From NCBI GenBank assembly GCA_043497085.1, contig JBIEKI010000015.1: a DNA stretch of 64,000 nt. One strand, 5' to 3'. The stretch is from Thalassobacillus sp043497085 (GTDB taxonomy: Bacteria > Bacillota > Bacilli > Bacillales > Halobacillaceae). A model generated the notes under the pieces. The model worked only from the letters and a program-made list of their open reading frames with translations. It did no database searches and had not been told where the DNA came from. Positions 15,483-23,598 of this stretch are shown here, in pieces. The first letter of the stretch is position 1. Each line of letters starts with the position of its first letter. Made by a program: the position numbers and the translations under genes.

Positions 15483-15747
15483 GTTCAACCCTCCTTGCTT
15501 TAGTATGTTAATTAAGTTCCCGAAATATGCAGACGGTAACCCATTGTGACAGTAAAAGGGGAAAATGGGGGACTTTTTGAGATGTTTTGTTACGTGGTTG
15601 TAAAGCTGCTTAATGCTAAAGGACTAGGAAATGGACTTCTATATAAAAGGCTCTATAAACCGCGGTTATGGATTATTCATTAGAGATTTACTTAATTATA
15701 AAGCCGAAAAGTCGAAGACCTGATTTCAAGATATTGTAAGAGGGGAA

Positions 15748-15864
15748 GGGCGTTGGGGAACAACTCGCTTTCCGTGGGCGAGTGATGAGCCTCCTCGAGC
15801 TGACGCTCTGTGGGGTCTCATCTAACACGCATTTCCCACAGGAGTCTCGCAGTTCCCCTACGCC
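15748..15864 (+). repeat. Repeat C copy 1 (forward)
   Basis: Core CTCGCTTTCCGTGGGCG, a CTCCTCGAGCTGACGCTC middle and CCCACAGGAGTCTCGCAG. The outer arms GGCGTTGGGGAAC and GTTCCCCTACGCC are complementary. Confidence 0.8.
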
Positions 15865-16038
15865 CTTTGCCATAGGAAGTTCTCGAAATCACACTTGTGG
15901 GGAATACAACCCATAATATTTGATAGAAGATTTCTGCGCCTTTATGTCCTTTATATTCTCTATAAACGCTTCAGGATGAAGTTTTTAGTTGTGCACTATT
16001 CTCTTTTTGAAGGGTCCGTTTAGTACAAAACTGGCTGG

Positions 16039-16163
16039 ATGGGAGGGGAAACGGCGAGACTCCCGCGGGATAAGGGGCTAGGCGAGATCCCGCAGGGCTT
16101 TAGCCCGAGGAAGCTTGCCAGGTCCCCCCGCAGGAAAGCGAGTCGTTTCACAGACCATCCCAT
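16039..16163 (-). repeat. Repeat C copy 2 (inverted)
   Basis: The reverse-orientation copy starts TGGGAGGGGAAACGGCGAG, has CCGCAGGGCTTTAGCCCGAG in the middle, and ends in CAGGAAAGCGAGTCGTTTC and ATCCCA. Confidence 0.8.
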
Positions 16164-16266
16164 TCCTCTCAAGGTAACGGACCCAATCACCTCGAAACTG
16201 AGTCTTCATAGTTAACCGGAGCTTTAAGGGAGCCAATTTAAACCAGCCTCCAATGAAGGGTTCTGG

Positions 16267-16272
16267 TATAAT
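16267..16272 (+). promoter_or_regulatory. Extended -10 promoter of the rsgA-like gene
   Basis: CTGGTATAAT gives a TG dinucleotide one base before a perfect TATAAT. No good -35 is visible at 17 bases upstream. Confidence 0.5.
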
Positions 16273-16296
16273 GGAAATAACAAGTAAAGGAGCGTG

Positions 16297-17439
16297 ATGT
16301 TTTATGAGCAAATTCGTACAATCAATCAACCACAAAAACAAACAAAATTATCAGGGAGGGTACTTGATGCAGTAACCTCCCAACTAGGAGGAACTTTATT
16401 GGAACAAATCACATGGGAAACACTTGGGTACGAAAATTTCTTTCAAACACAAACAATAGGAGAAGAAACTCCTCTAGGTCGAATTACCAAAGCAGGAAAT
16501 GGTTTATATACCATCCAGACTCCTGAAAAAGCCTTTTCAGGCAAAATATCCGGTAGGTATTGTTTTGACGCAGAGGTGCAAGGAGATTTTCCTTGTGTTG
16601 GAGACTGGGTTCTTTTTCAACCACAGGCAGGAGAGGATAAGGCAATCATTCACCAGCGTCTCGAACGGAGGACGTTATTGACACGGCATGCTGCAGGAAA
16701 TACACATCAGGAGCAAGTGATGGCTGCCAATATTGATTATGTCTGGATAGTCAGTAGTATGGATCAGGACTTGAATCTGCGAAGGATTGAACGTTACTTG
16801 ATGCAGGTATATGAAAGCGGCGCGGTACCCGTTATTATATTGACAAAAGCAGATTTAGCACCCGATCCTGAAAGGCAGGTAGCAGCGGTCGAACGGATAG
16901 CTCCGGGAGTATCGGTATATTCTGTCAATACCCTTCAGGGAGTGGGATGCGATTCCTTGATTGAAAAATTTGCACCAGGAATGACGATTGCATTGATCGG
17001 TTCCTCCGGTGTTGGTAAATCGACTTTAATTAATCGTCTAGTCGGAAAAACGGTCCAGAAAACCCAGGAAGTCCGGGAAGAAGATCATAAAGGAAAGCAT
17101 ACGACTACCCATAGGGAAATGTTTTTAGTGCCAGGAGGGCCACTCATCCTGGATACTCCGGGAATGCGAGAACTGCAGTTATGGGGAGTATCTGATGGTG
17201 TACAATCGACGTTTTCTGATATTGAAGACTATAGCAGCCAATGTAAATTTCGTGATTGCAGCCATGGGAGCGAGCCAGGGTGTGCAGTCAAACAAGCAAT
17301 AAAGGATGGCAGGTTAACGGAAGAGAGGCTGAAGAATTACTGGAAAATGCAGCGGGAGATTGAACGCCTGGACCTTAAATCCAAGTATGGCGCCCACAAA
17401 ACCAACAGAATTCTCCATAGTCCAAAAAGTAAAAAGTGA
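16297..17439 (+). CDS. RsgA/YjeQ-family GTPase (longer paralogue type)
   Basis: The 380-residue protein has the circularly permuted GTPase order of RsgA: an N-terminal OB-like domain, TKAD (G4) before GSSGVGKS (G1), then DTPGMREL (G3). A Zn motif (CKFRDCSHGSEPGC) follows. RsgA acts in 30S subunit maturation with ribosome-stimulated GTP hydrolysis. At ~380 aa and standing alone, it matches the longer second paralogue found in some Bacillaceae rather than the ~300 aa housekeeping copy near prpC/prkC. The GTG at 16294 is an alternative start; both are very close to the ribosome site. Confidence 0.85.
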   Translation: MFYEQIRTINQPQKQTKLSGRVLDAVTSQLGGTLLEQITWETLGYENFFQTQTIGEETPLGRITKAGNGLYTIQTPEKAFSGKISGRYCFDAEVQGDFPCVGDWVLFQPQAGEDKAIIHQRLERRTLLTRHAAGNTHQEQVMAANIDYVWIVSSMDQDLNLRRIERYLMQVYESGAVPVIILTKADLAPDPERQVAAVERIAPGVSVYSVNTLQGVGCDSLIEKFAPGMTIALIGSSGVGKSTLINRLVGKTVQKTQEVREEDHKGKHTTTHREMFLVPGGPLILDTPGMRELQLWGVSDGVQSTFSDIEDYSSQCKFRDCSHGSEPGCAVKQAIKDGRLTEERLKNYWKMQREIERLDLKSKYGAHKTNRILHSPKSKK

Positions 17440-17447
17440 AATGTTTG

Positions 17448-17478
17448 AGGGATAACAGATCTTCTGTTATCCTTTTTA
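17448..17478 (+). terminator. Terminator after the rsgA-like gene
   Basis: GGATAACAG pairs with CTGTTATCC around ATCTT, followed by TTTTT. Confidence 0.85.
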
Positions 17479-17590
17479 TATACGCGGTTGGGTACCTGTT
17501 TCGTGGATAGCCGCATCAGGTAATGTAGAAAAAATCGCGTTGTATCAACGCTTTTAAGGACATTTGAAAAAGGTCGAAAAAAGTTCAGGC

Positions 17591-17662
17591 ATACCCCCTT
17601 GACTATTTTGGTGATATGATTTAATATACATATCAGGGTATTAAACCCGCCGGGGTATTAGA
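17591..17662 (+). promoter_or_regulatory. Promoter with CstR/CsoR-like half-sites
   Basis: TTGACT (17599-17604) and TAATAT (17622-17627) are 17 bases apart. ATACCCCC overlaps the -35 region. Two GGGTATTA elements follow at about 17636 and 17655. ATACCC/GGGTAT halves are characteristic of persulfide-sensing CstR and copper-sensing CsoR operators. The sulfur genes downstream favour CstR. Confidence 0.5.
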
Positions 17663-17719
17663 GGTTTTTAACTTCTAGACGGTGAAAATATTAATAACAT
17701 TCTCAAGGAGGAATTTATA

Positions 17720-18109
17720 ATGAAAACAGCTATTATCGCAGCAAACGGTGGAGCGTTCGACGCTTACAAGGTATTGAATATCGCAAACGCATCTGCAACT
17801 TACGATGGAGAAACTGCTGTATTCTTCACATTCGAAGGTTTGAACTTGATCCACAAGGATGCTCATAAGCAGCTTCCAATGCCAGAAGGAACAGAACACT
17901 TCCAGGAAGGTTTCGAAAAAGCAAATGTACCATCCATCCCTGAATTGGTTGAAATGGCTCAAGAGATGGGCGTACGTTTCATCGCTTGCCAAATGACAAT
18001 GGACGTAATGGGTCTTACTAAAGAAGACTTCGTTGACGGAATCGAAGTTGGCGGCGCAGCAACTTTCCTAAACTTTGCTAAAGACGCGGATGTTTCTCTA
18101 ACATTCTAA
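17720..18109 (+). CDS. DsrE/DsrF-like sulfur-relay protein
   Basis: The 129-residue protein is of the DsrE/DsrF/DrsH-like fold, starting KTAIIAANGGAFDAYKVLN and carrying one conserved cysteine (Cys90 in FIACQMTMD) where the family carries persulfide. Such proteins pass sulfane sulfur between rhodanese and TusA-like partners. It opens an eight-gene run of sulfur and thiol genes in one direction. A strong AGGAGG precedes the ATG. Confidence 0.85.
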   Translation: MKTAIIAANGGAFDAYKVLNIANASATYDGETAVFFTFEGLNLIHKDAHKQLPMPEGTEHFQEGFEKANVPSIPELVEMAQEMGVRFIACQMTMDVMGLTKEDFVDGIEVGGAATFLNFAKDADVSLTF

Positions 18110-18138
18110 TTATACTGAGGTTTAAAGGAGTGGAGTAA

Positions 18139-18369
18139 ATGGTAACAGTATATACAACTAGCACATGTCCTTATTGCACCATGGTCAAACAATTTCTTGA
18201 TCAGATGAGTGTCAATTATGATGAAGTCAATCTGGAAAAAGATCCGGAGGCTGCGAGAAAGTTAGTGGAAACGACTGGTGAAATGGGCGTCCCGCAAACA
18301 AATATCGACGGTCAATGGATTATCGGATTCGATCCGGAAACATTCTTGAAATATTTGCCGAAACAGTAA
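18139..18369 (+). CDS. Glutaredoxin-family protein (CPYC)
   Basis: The 76-residue thioredoxin-fold protein has the active site TCPYC (residues 9-13) and the GVPQTNIDG segment with the cis-proline. It is a NrdH/glutaredoxin-like disulfide or persulfide reductase, 29 bases after the DsrE gene. In this setting, reduction of protein persulfides is plausible. Confidence 0.88.
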   Translation: MVTVYTTSTCPYCTMVKQFLDQMSVNYDEVNLEKDPEAARKLVETTGEMGVPQTNIDGQWIIGFDPETFLKYLPKQ

Positions 18370-18425
18370 AAGCAGTAATTGGACCATGTCGATTACCCGT
18401 TTCGGCGTGATGGAAGGAGATTTGT

Positions 18426-18992
18426 ATGGCCGGTAAAATGTTTTCACATGAGAAAGCCGAAAAATTGCTCGATCCAAAACGACAGGAAACCGTTCCTGTT
18501 GAGGAGGTCATCAGGCTTCTTGATTTAAATGGCGATGAAAAAGTCATTGAATTGGGAGCAGGAAACGGGTATTTGACAATACCGATAGCAAAAGAAACAA
18601 GTGACCGCGTCACCGCGGTGGATATCCAGCCGGAAATGCTGGAAATGCTGGCAGAACGTTCAGAAGAAGCTGGTATTACTAATATTGATCGCATGCCGAG
18701 TGGAGTGGATCGTCTCAATTTCCCTGATGGTTCATTCCAGCGTGCGGTTGCAGCATTTGTCCTTCATGAAGTTCCGAAACTGGACCAAACACTGCAGGAA
18801 GTCTACCGTGTTCTTCCGGAACACGGGATGTTCGTAGTGTTGGACTGGGAAAAGATTGAAGCAGATCAGGGACCACCACTCCATGAGCGGATTCCATCAC
18901 AGGATTTGGCCCATGAAGTCGAGCAAGCTGGTTTTTCTGTGAAAGTCGGCAAGCTCAATAAGGATGTATACTTTATTGTTGCCACTAAGTAA
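18426..18992 (+). CDS. Class I SAM-dependent methyltransferase
   Basis: The 188-residue protein has the SAM-binding glycine motif VIELGAGNGYL, the acidic VTAVDIQPEML strand and the FQRAVAAFVLHEV segment of UbiE/Methyltransf_11-type enzymes. The substrate is unknown. Placement inside a sulfur cluster makes a thiol methyltransferase an attractive guess only. GAAGGAG precedes the ATG. Confidence 0.85.
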   Translation: MAGKMFSHEKAEKLLDPKRQETVPVEEVIRLLDLNGDEKVIELGAGNGYLTIPIAKETSDRVTAVDIQPEMLEMLAERSEEAGITNIDRMPSGVDRLNFPDGSFQRAVAAFVLHEVPKLDQTLQEVYRVLPEHGMFVVLDWEKIEADQGPPLHERIPSQDLAHEVEQAGFSVKVGKLNKDVYFIVATK

Positions 18993-19042
18993 ATAAGGGG
19001 ACGAGGGAGCAAACCGCTTCCTCCACCCGCTCCACTTATTTT
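18989..19042 (+). terminator. Hairpin with T-run after the methyltransferase gene
   Basis: AAATAAG...GGGAGC pairs imperfectly with GCTCC...ACTTATTTTTTT. Its ATAAG / CTTCCTCCA / CTTAT layout resembles a shortened repeat D. Confidence 0.5.
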
Positions 19043-19070
19043 TTTAAAAGTCTGCCGAGATTTCAATGGG

Positions 19071-19115
19071 TTGACTTTTAAAAAAATAAGTTTAAACTAT
19101 ACCCTTAGGGGTTAT
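19071..19115 (+). promoter_or_regulatory. Promoter and CstR-like operator of the rhodanese genes
   Basis: TTGACT (19071) and TAAACT (19093) form a SigA-like promoter. Directly after the -10 lies ATACCCTTAGGGGTTAT (19099-19115), a near-palindrome of the ATACCC...GGGTAT type bound by CstR/CsoR repressors. No such regulator gene is in the window. Confidence 0.6.
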
Positions 19116-19142
19116 GGTAATAATGAAGAGGGGTAATGTGAA

Positions 19143-19511
19143 ATGGAAACGATAATTACAATTGTAGCAGTAGCAATCATCATTGGATTTTTAGCAAAAA
19201 GAATGATGCCGGCAAAAGGCGTCGATCAGATTACAACTTCCCAATTGAAGGATGATATGAAACAGAAGAAGGATAAACAGTTCATTGATGTCCGTACACC
19301 TGGGGAATACAAATCCAATCACATTAAAGGATTCAACAACCTTCCGCTTCAGCAATTAGGAAATCAAGCGGATCAACTCAATAAGGAAAAGCCTGTCTAT
19401 GTCATCTGTCAGAGTGGCGGCCGTTCATCAGCAGCCTCTCGCATGTTGAAAAAGAAAGGCTTTGAAAAAGTGATCAATGTCCAAGGCGGCATGAACGCCT
19501 GGAGAGGTTAA
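19143..19511 (+). CDS. Membrane-anchored rhodanese
   Basis: The 122-residue protein has one N-terminal membrane segment (residues 4-18) and a rhodanese domain with the catalytic loop CQSGGRSS (Cys89). It should carry a persulfide at the cytoplasmic membrane face. It is the first gene after the CstR-like operator and lies 17 bases before the next rhodanese. Confidence 0.88.
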   Translation: METIITIVAVAIIIGFLAKRMMPAKGVDQITTSQLKDDMKQKKDKQFIDVRTPGEYKSNHIKGFNNLPLQQLGNQADQLNKEKPVYVICQSGGRSSAASRMLKKKGFEKVINVQGGMNAWRG

Positions 19512-19528
19512 AAGGAGGATATTCACAG

Positions 19529-19825
19529 ATGAAAAGTTTAACTGCAGAACAAGTAAAACAAAAAATAGAACTAGGCGAAAAATTGAATATCGTTGACGTT
19601 CGTGAAGTTGGCGAAGTGAGCCAGGGTAAAATCCCTGGAGCGGTGAATATTCCGCTTCACTTGCTTGAGTTCCGTAAAGATGAATTAGATAAAAACACAG
19701 AATATATCATGGTTTGCCGTTCCGGCGGCCGCAGCGGTCAAGCGACACAGTTCCTTGATCAGTATGGATATGATGTTACCAACATGGAGGGCGGAATGAT
19801 GTCCTGGAGTGGGGACGTCGAATAA
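19529..19825 (+). CDS. Single-domain rhodanese
   Basis: The 98-residue rhodanese has the active loop CRSGGRSG (Cys63) and the DVREVGEVSQGKIPGAVNIP segment typical of PspE/GlpE-like sulfurtransferases. It is cytoplasmic, between the membrane rhodanese and the TusA-rhodanese fusion, with AAAGGAGG upstream. Confidence 0.9.
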   Translation: MKSLTAEQVKQKIELGEKLNIVDVREVGEVSQGKIPGAVNIPLHLLEFRKDELDKNTEYIMVCRSGGRSGQATQFLDQYGYDVTNMEGGMMSWSGDVE

Positions 19826-19877
19826 ACCGTCACGTGATCTTTAATAAACTTTCACCTAAAATAGGAGGTATTTTCCA

Positions 19878-20429
19878 ATGAAAGTAAATGAAGTACTAGA
19901 TGCTAAGGGCTTAGCTTGCCCTATGCCGATCGTAAAAACGAAAAAAGCAATGACTGATCTCGAACCTGGCCACGTGCTTGAAATACAGGCAACGGACCGC
20001 GGTTCAATCGCTGACCTGGAAGCATGGTCTGAAAACATGGGTCACCAATACCTCGGTCATAAAGAAGATGGCGATGTCTTGTACCATTATGTACGCAAAA
20101 GTACAGACTCAGAAAATAAGCCAGAGAAAAAACATGACCAGGTCGTTTCCAATGAAGATTTGGAAAGCAAACTGAGTGACGATATTACTGTACTTGATGT
20201 CCGTGAACCAGCGGAATATGAATTCGGCCACATTCCTGGCGCCGTATCTGTACCGCTTGGAGAAATCGATGAAAAAGCGGATGAAATCGAAAAAGATAAA
20301 GATGTCTATGTCATCTGCCGTACAGGAAGCAGAAGTGACATGGCAGCTCAGAAACTTGCAGAAAAAGGCTACAACGTATATAACGTAACGCCAGGCATGA
20401 AAGACTGGAACGGAAACGTAGAAAAATAA
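19878..20429 (+). CDS. TusA-rhodanese fusion protein
   Basis: In this 183-residue protein, residues 1-75 form a TusA domain with Cys14 in GLACPMPIVKTKKA. Residues about 88-183 form a rhodanese with Cys147 in CRTGSRSD. The fusion should pass sulfur directly between the two cysteines. This layout is known from staphylococcal and bacillar cst-type persulfide operons (CstA-like, without the DsrE-like third domain). The DsrE function is here encoded separately at 17720. Confidence 0.9.
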   Translation: MKVNEVLDAKGLACPMPIVKTKKAMTDLEPGHVLEIQATDRGSIADLEAWSENMGHQYLGHKEDGDVLYHYVRKSTDSENKPEKKHDQVVSNEDLESKLSDDITVLDVREPAEYEFGHIPGAVSVPLGEIDEKADEIEKDKDVYVICRTGSRSDMAAQKLAEKGYNVYNVTPGMKDWNGNVEK

Positions 20430-20451
20430 ATCATTAATTGGAGGGGTATCA

Positions 20452-21576
20452 ATGCCAAAAGCAATGAATGCACAAGAAATTGCACGCAAAGTTATTGATA
20501 AAGAAGAATTGTTCATTCTGGATGTTCGTAACCAAAAAGAATTCGCAGACTGGAAAATCGAAGGTGACAGTGTAGAAGTCATTAATGTACCTTACTTTGA
20601 TCTACTAGATGGCGTAGAAAGCATCATGGATAAACTTCCAAACGAAAACGTACTGGTCGTTTGTGCAAAAGAAGGATCTTCCATGATGGTTGCCGACCTG
20701 CTTGAAGAAGCTGGCGTGAAAGGAGTTTCTTACTTGAAAGGCGGTATGAAAGCCTGGAGTGAGTACCTGGAGCCGGTTAAAGTAGGCGACATTTCTGATG
20801 GCGGTGAACTATACCAGTTCGTACGTCTGGGTAAAGGCTGCCTATCTTATATGGTTGTCTCTGATGGCGAAGCAATGGTCATCGACTCCAACCGTATGAT
20901 CCAGCCTTACCTTGATTTTGCAAAAGAAAAGAATGCGAAAATCGTTCAGGTGGCAGACACTCACCTGCACGCAGACCACATTTCCGGCGGTCGTGCGCTT
21001 CGTGAAGAAACTGGTGCACAATACTGGTTGCCACCGAAAGACGCAACAGAAGTTCAATTCGATTACAACAAGCTTGAAGACGGCAATGAAATTACTGTCG
21101 GTACGACTAAGGTTGCTGCTCAGGCAGTATATTCACCAGGACACACCATCGGATCTACTTCTTTCATCGTCGACAACAAATACTTGTTGACTGGTGACAT
21201 TCTATTCGTAGAATCTATCGGTCGTCCTGACCTTGCCGGTCTTGCAGAAGATTGGGTTGGCGACTTGCGTGAGACACTTTACAGCCGTTACAAAGAACTT
21301 TCAGATGACTTGGAAGTGCTGCCAGCTCACTTCGCTAACATGAGTGAAGTACAGGATGATGGAAAAGTATCAGCACCTCTTGGTGAACTTTACAAAGTGA
21401 ACACTGGCTTGAATGTGGAAGACGAAGGTGAATTCCGTAAGATGGTTACAGAAAACCTTCCACCACAACCAAACGCATACCAGGAAATTCGCCAAGTGAA
21501 CATGGGTAAACTAACGCCTGAAGAAGAAGAAAAGCGTGAAATGGAAATCGGACCAAACCGCTGCGCGGTATCCTAA
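20452..21576 (+). CDS. Rhodanese-MBL hydrolase, persulfide dioxygenase-like (CstB-type)
   Basis: In this 374-residue protein the N-terminal ~105 residues are a rhodanese with Cys71 in the loop CAKEGSSM. A metallo-beta-lactamase domain follows, with THLHADH (His171, His173, Asp175, His176), SPGHTIGST and TGDILFVESIGR. This pattern fits ETHE1/CstB iron-dependent persulfide dioxygenases that oxidise persulfide to sulfite or thiosulfate. The domain order (rhodanese first) differs from what I recall of S. aureus CstB. The sulfite exporter gene downstream is consistent with sulfite as product. Confidence 0.88.
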   Translation: MPKAMNAQEIARKVIDKEELFILDVRNQKEFADWKIEGDSVEVINVPYFDLLDGVESIMDKLPNENVLVVCAKEGSSMMVADLLEEAGVKGVSYLKGGMKAWSEYLEPVKVGDISDGGELYQFVRLGKGCLSYMVVSDGEAMVIDSNRMIQPYLDFAKEKNAKIVQVADTHLHADHISGGRALREETGAQYWLPPKDATEVQFDYNKLEDGNEITVGTTKVAAQAVYSPGHTIGSTSFIVDNKYLLTGDILFVESIGRPDLAGLAEDWVGDLRETLYSRYKELSDDLEVLPAHFANMSEVQDDGKVSAPLGELYKVNTGLNVEDEGEFRKMVTENLPPQPNAYQEIRQVNMGKLTPEEEEKREMEIGPNRCAVS

Positions 21577-21579
21577 TGG

Positions 21580-21602
21580 GCTGCCCCATTTTAGTGGGGC
21601 TC
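21580..21602 (+). terminator. Weak intercistronic hairpin
   Basis: GCCCCA and TGGGGC form a short hairpin between the MBL and TusA genes without a clear T-run. It may be an mRNA processing or stability element. Confidence 0.4.
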
Positions 21603-21633
21603 CCGGTTAATTTTAAAAAAGGAGTGTATCAAA

Positions 21634-21861
21634 ATGGAAGCAAATAAAGTACTAGATGCAAAAGGTCTGGCATGCCCAATGCCAATCGTAAAGACGAAAA
21701 AAGCGATGGATGAATTGAACAGCGGAGATATTCTTGAAATCCACGCTACAGACAAAGGTGCAAAAGCAGACTTAGCAGCCTGGACAGATTCCAGCGGACA
21801 CGAACTTGTCGACCAGCAAGAAGAAGACGAAGTTCTTAAGTTCTGGATCAAGAAAGGCTAA
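21634..21861 (+). CDS. TusA-family sulfur carrier
   Basis: The 75-residue protein has Cys14 in GLACPMPIVKTKKAMDEL and is nearly identical in layout to the TusA half of the upstream fusion. It is a small persulfide carrier. The two TusA units probably arose by duplication. AAAGGAG precedes the ATG. Confidence 0.92.
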   Translation: MEANKVLDAKGLACPMPIVKTKKAMDELNSGDILEIHATDKGAKADLAAWTDSSGHELVDQQEEDEVLKFWIKKG

Positions 21862-21868
21862 AAGATAA

Positions 21869-21912
21869 AAAGGGGGGACAGACATTCCGGTAAACGGATG
21901 GCTGTCCCCTTC
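21869..21912 (+). terminator. Hairpin between tusA and the exporter gene
   Basis: GGGGACAG and CTGTCCCC pair around ~20 bases, followed by TTCC. It is probably a partial terminator lowering exporter expression. Confidence 0.5.
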
Positions 21913-21953
21913 CAATTGGTAAGGCTTTCAAAGAGATAAAGGGAGGAAGAAAA

Positions 21954-22733
21954 ATGGATTTATGGTTTTACGTCACGATTTTTATCATCGGTTTTGCAGG
22001 TTCATATGTATCAGGAATGGTAGGAATCGGCGGATCAATTATTAAATACCCAATGCTCTTATATATACCGCCTATGTTAGGTTTCGCTGCATTCACTGCC
22101 CATGAAGTTTCAGGAATCAGTGCAGTGCAAGTGTTTTTTGCCACTATTGCCGGTGCCTGGGCTTACCGTAAAGGTGGCTACTTGAACAAAGACTTGATTA
22201 TTTATATGGGTGTAAGTATTCTGGTTGGTAGTTTCATCGGAAGTTATGGCTCCCGTTTCATGACGGAAGAAGGCATTCAAATCGTATATGGTATTTTAGC
22301 CTTGACTGCCGCGGTCATGATGTTCATTCCTAGAAAGAACAACGATGACATTCCACCTGATCAGGTGACATTCAGTAAAATGGTTGCAGCTGTTTCTGCT
22401 TTCATCGTTGGTGTAGCGGCAGGTATTGTCGGTGCTGCTGGTGCATTCCTGCTGGTTCCAATTATGTTGACGGTGCTTAAAATACCAACCCGTGTTACCA
22501 TCGCAACTTCCCTGGCAATAACCTTCATTTCTTCGATCGGTTCCACTGTCGGTAAAGTGATGACCGGTCAGGTCGTTCTTGTACCAGCGATTATCATGAT
22601 TATTGCCAGTCTGATCGCATCTCCACTTGGAGCAAAAGCAGGTCAGAAAGTGAATACCAAGTTATTACAAGGTATCCTTGCTGCTTTAATTGTCGGAACA
22701 GCCATTAAAATCTGGTGGGACGTATTACTGTAA
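21954..22733 (+). CDS. TauE/SafE-family sulfite (sulfur compound) exporter
   Basis: The 259-residue membrane protein has about eight segments. Glycine-rich GMVGIGGSIIKYP and GVAAGIVGAAGAFLLVP loops give the internal duplication seen in the TauE/SafE family. It should export sulfite or a related sulfonate. As last gene of the cluster it would remove the product of the CstB-like enzyme. GGGAGGAAG precedes the ATG. Confidence 0.88.
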   Translation: MDLWFYVTIFIIGFAGSYVSGMVGIGGSIIKYPMLLYIPPMLGFAAFTAHEVSGISAVQVFFATIAGAWAYRKGGYLNKDLIIYMGVSILVGSFIGSYGSRFMTEEGIQIVYGILALTAAVMMFIPRKNNDDIPPDQVTFSKMVAAVSAFIVGVAAGIVGAAGAFLLVPIMLTVLKIPTRVTIATSLAITFISSIGSTVGKVMTGQVVLVPAIIMIIASLIASPLGAKAGQKVNTKLLQGILAALIVGTAIKIWWDVLL

Positions 22734-22804
22734 AATAGATGTTTACAAAGTTTTGGAAATCTATTAAGCTACTAATAGATGAAAAAACTGCATAGCACGA
22801 TTGA

Positions 22805-22891
22805 AGCACTAGGGGTGCGATTGAGCTGAGAGGAGTCACAAGACTCTGACCCTTAGAACCCGAACTGGATAATACCAGCGTGGGGAAGTGC
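22805..22891 (+). promoter_or_regulatory. TPP riboswitch 2
   Basis: The thi-box blocks are clear: GCACTAGGGGTGCG, GCTGAGAGGAG, GACCCTTAGAACCCGAACTGG and ATAATACCAGCGTGGGGAAG, closed by GCACT/AGTGC. It precedes ykoFEDC and a terminator. Confidence 0.95.
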
Positions 22892-22935
22892 AGAGATAAG
22901 GTGACACGAATCATTTTTATCAACAATAACCTTTG

Positions 22936-22965
22936 AACTGCATTCCCCGTGGATGCAGTTTTTTT
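22936..22965 (+). terminator. Riboswitch 2 terminator
   Basis: AACTGCAT (22936-22943) pairs with ATGCAGTT (22953-22960) and runs into T residues. An identical AACTGCAT at 22786-22793, just before the aptamer, can compete for the same arm. Confidence 0.8.
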
Positions 22966-22992
22966 GTTGTATAAAAAAGGAGGGGAATGTTC

Positions 22993-23598
22993 GTGTCCAA
23001 TAAAGTATGTAAAGGAACAAGCAGAATTGCCGGGTGCCGCTTTTCGGTACACCCGATGACGGATGATTTCGTGAATGTCATTTTATCGGCTCTTGAGGAA
23101 GTCGATACCTCAAAGGTCTGGTTAGAGACGGATGATGTCAGCACGTGTGTGAGAGGGAAGATTCCGCATGTGTTCGATGTTACCGAAGCTATTTTTTCCC
23201 ATGCTGCAAAGACTGGCCACCATGTAGCTTTTTCAGGAACTTTTTCTATCGGCTGCCCGGGTGATACGGATGGCGATGTCTATATGGCAGAAGACGATCG
23301 TAAATTAAACACCCCAACAGCGATAAACCAATATGCCGCTTGTGATTTTGCGCTGTATCCGCTTGGGTCTGACCGTTACATGGATCAGATTATGGAACAA
23401 ATCGAAGCTGCCAAACAAAGAGGACTAACTGTCGAGGGTATCCACTATGCTACCAAGCTGAAAGGAGAAGCGGCTGACATTTTTACTACACTTGAAAACG
23501 CCTTCACGTCAACCCAGGAACATAACGATCATGTTGTGATGACGGCGTCCATTTCTGCGAACAGTCCATCCCATCAAAAGGGGGAAGACGATGAATAA
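22993..23598 (+). CDS. ykoF: YkoF, thiamine/HMP-binding protein
   Basis: The 201-residue protein has two similar ferredoxin-like halves (residues about 8-95 and 100-195). Each contains a G-CRFSVHPM or GTFSIGCPG type segment, the layout of B. subtilis YkoF, which binds thiamine and related pyrimidines. The GTG at 22993 is chosen because AAGGAGG lies nine bases upstream; the ATG at 22987 is only three bases from it. It overlaps ykoE by eight bases. Confidence 0.88.
   Translation: MSNKVCKGTSRIAGCRFSVHPMTDDFVNVILSALEEVDTSKVWLETDDVSTCVRGKIPHVFDVTEAIFSHAAKTGHHVAFSGTFSIGCPGDTDGDVYMAEDDRKLNTPTAINQYAACDFALYPLGSDRYMDQIMEQIEAAKQRGLTVEGIHYATKLKGEAADIFTTLENAFTSTQEHNDHVVMTASISANSPSHQKGEDDE

Larger units (their letters stand above)
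15483..16296. other. Gene-free region holding a composite repeat
   Basis: No convincing gene is present in this ~800-base gap. From about 15690 to 16230 it holds a composite repeat. A conserved left flank (AAGTCGAAGAC... AGATATTGT) is followed by a forward repeat C copy, a spacer, an inverted repeat C copy and a conserved right flank (TCGAAACTGAGT...). The same order is seen at about 50640-51110. Confidence 0.65.

Noticed and set aside
16078..16341. An 87-codon minus-strand ORF upstream of the rsgA-like gene
   Set aside because: It is made from repeat C copy 2 and the promoter region; no ribosome site.
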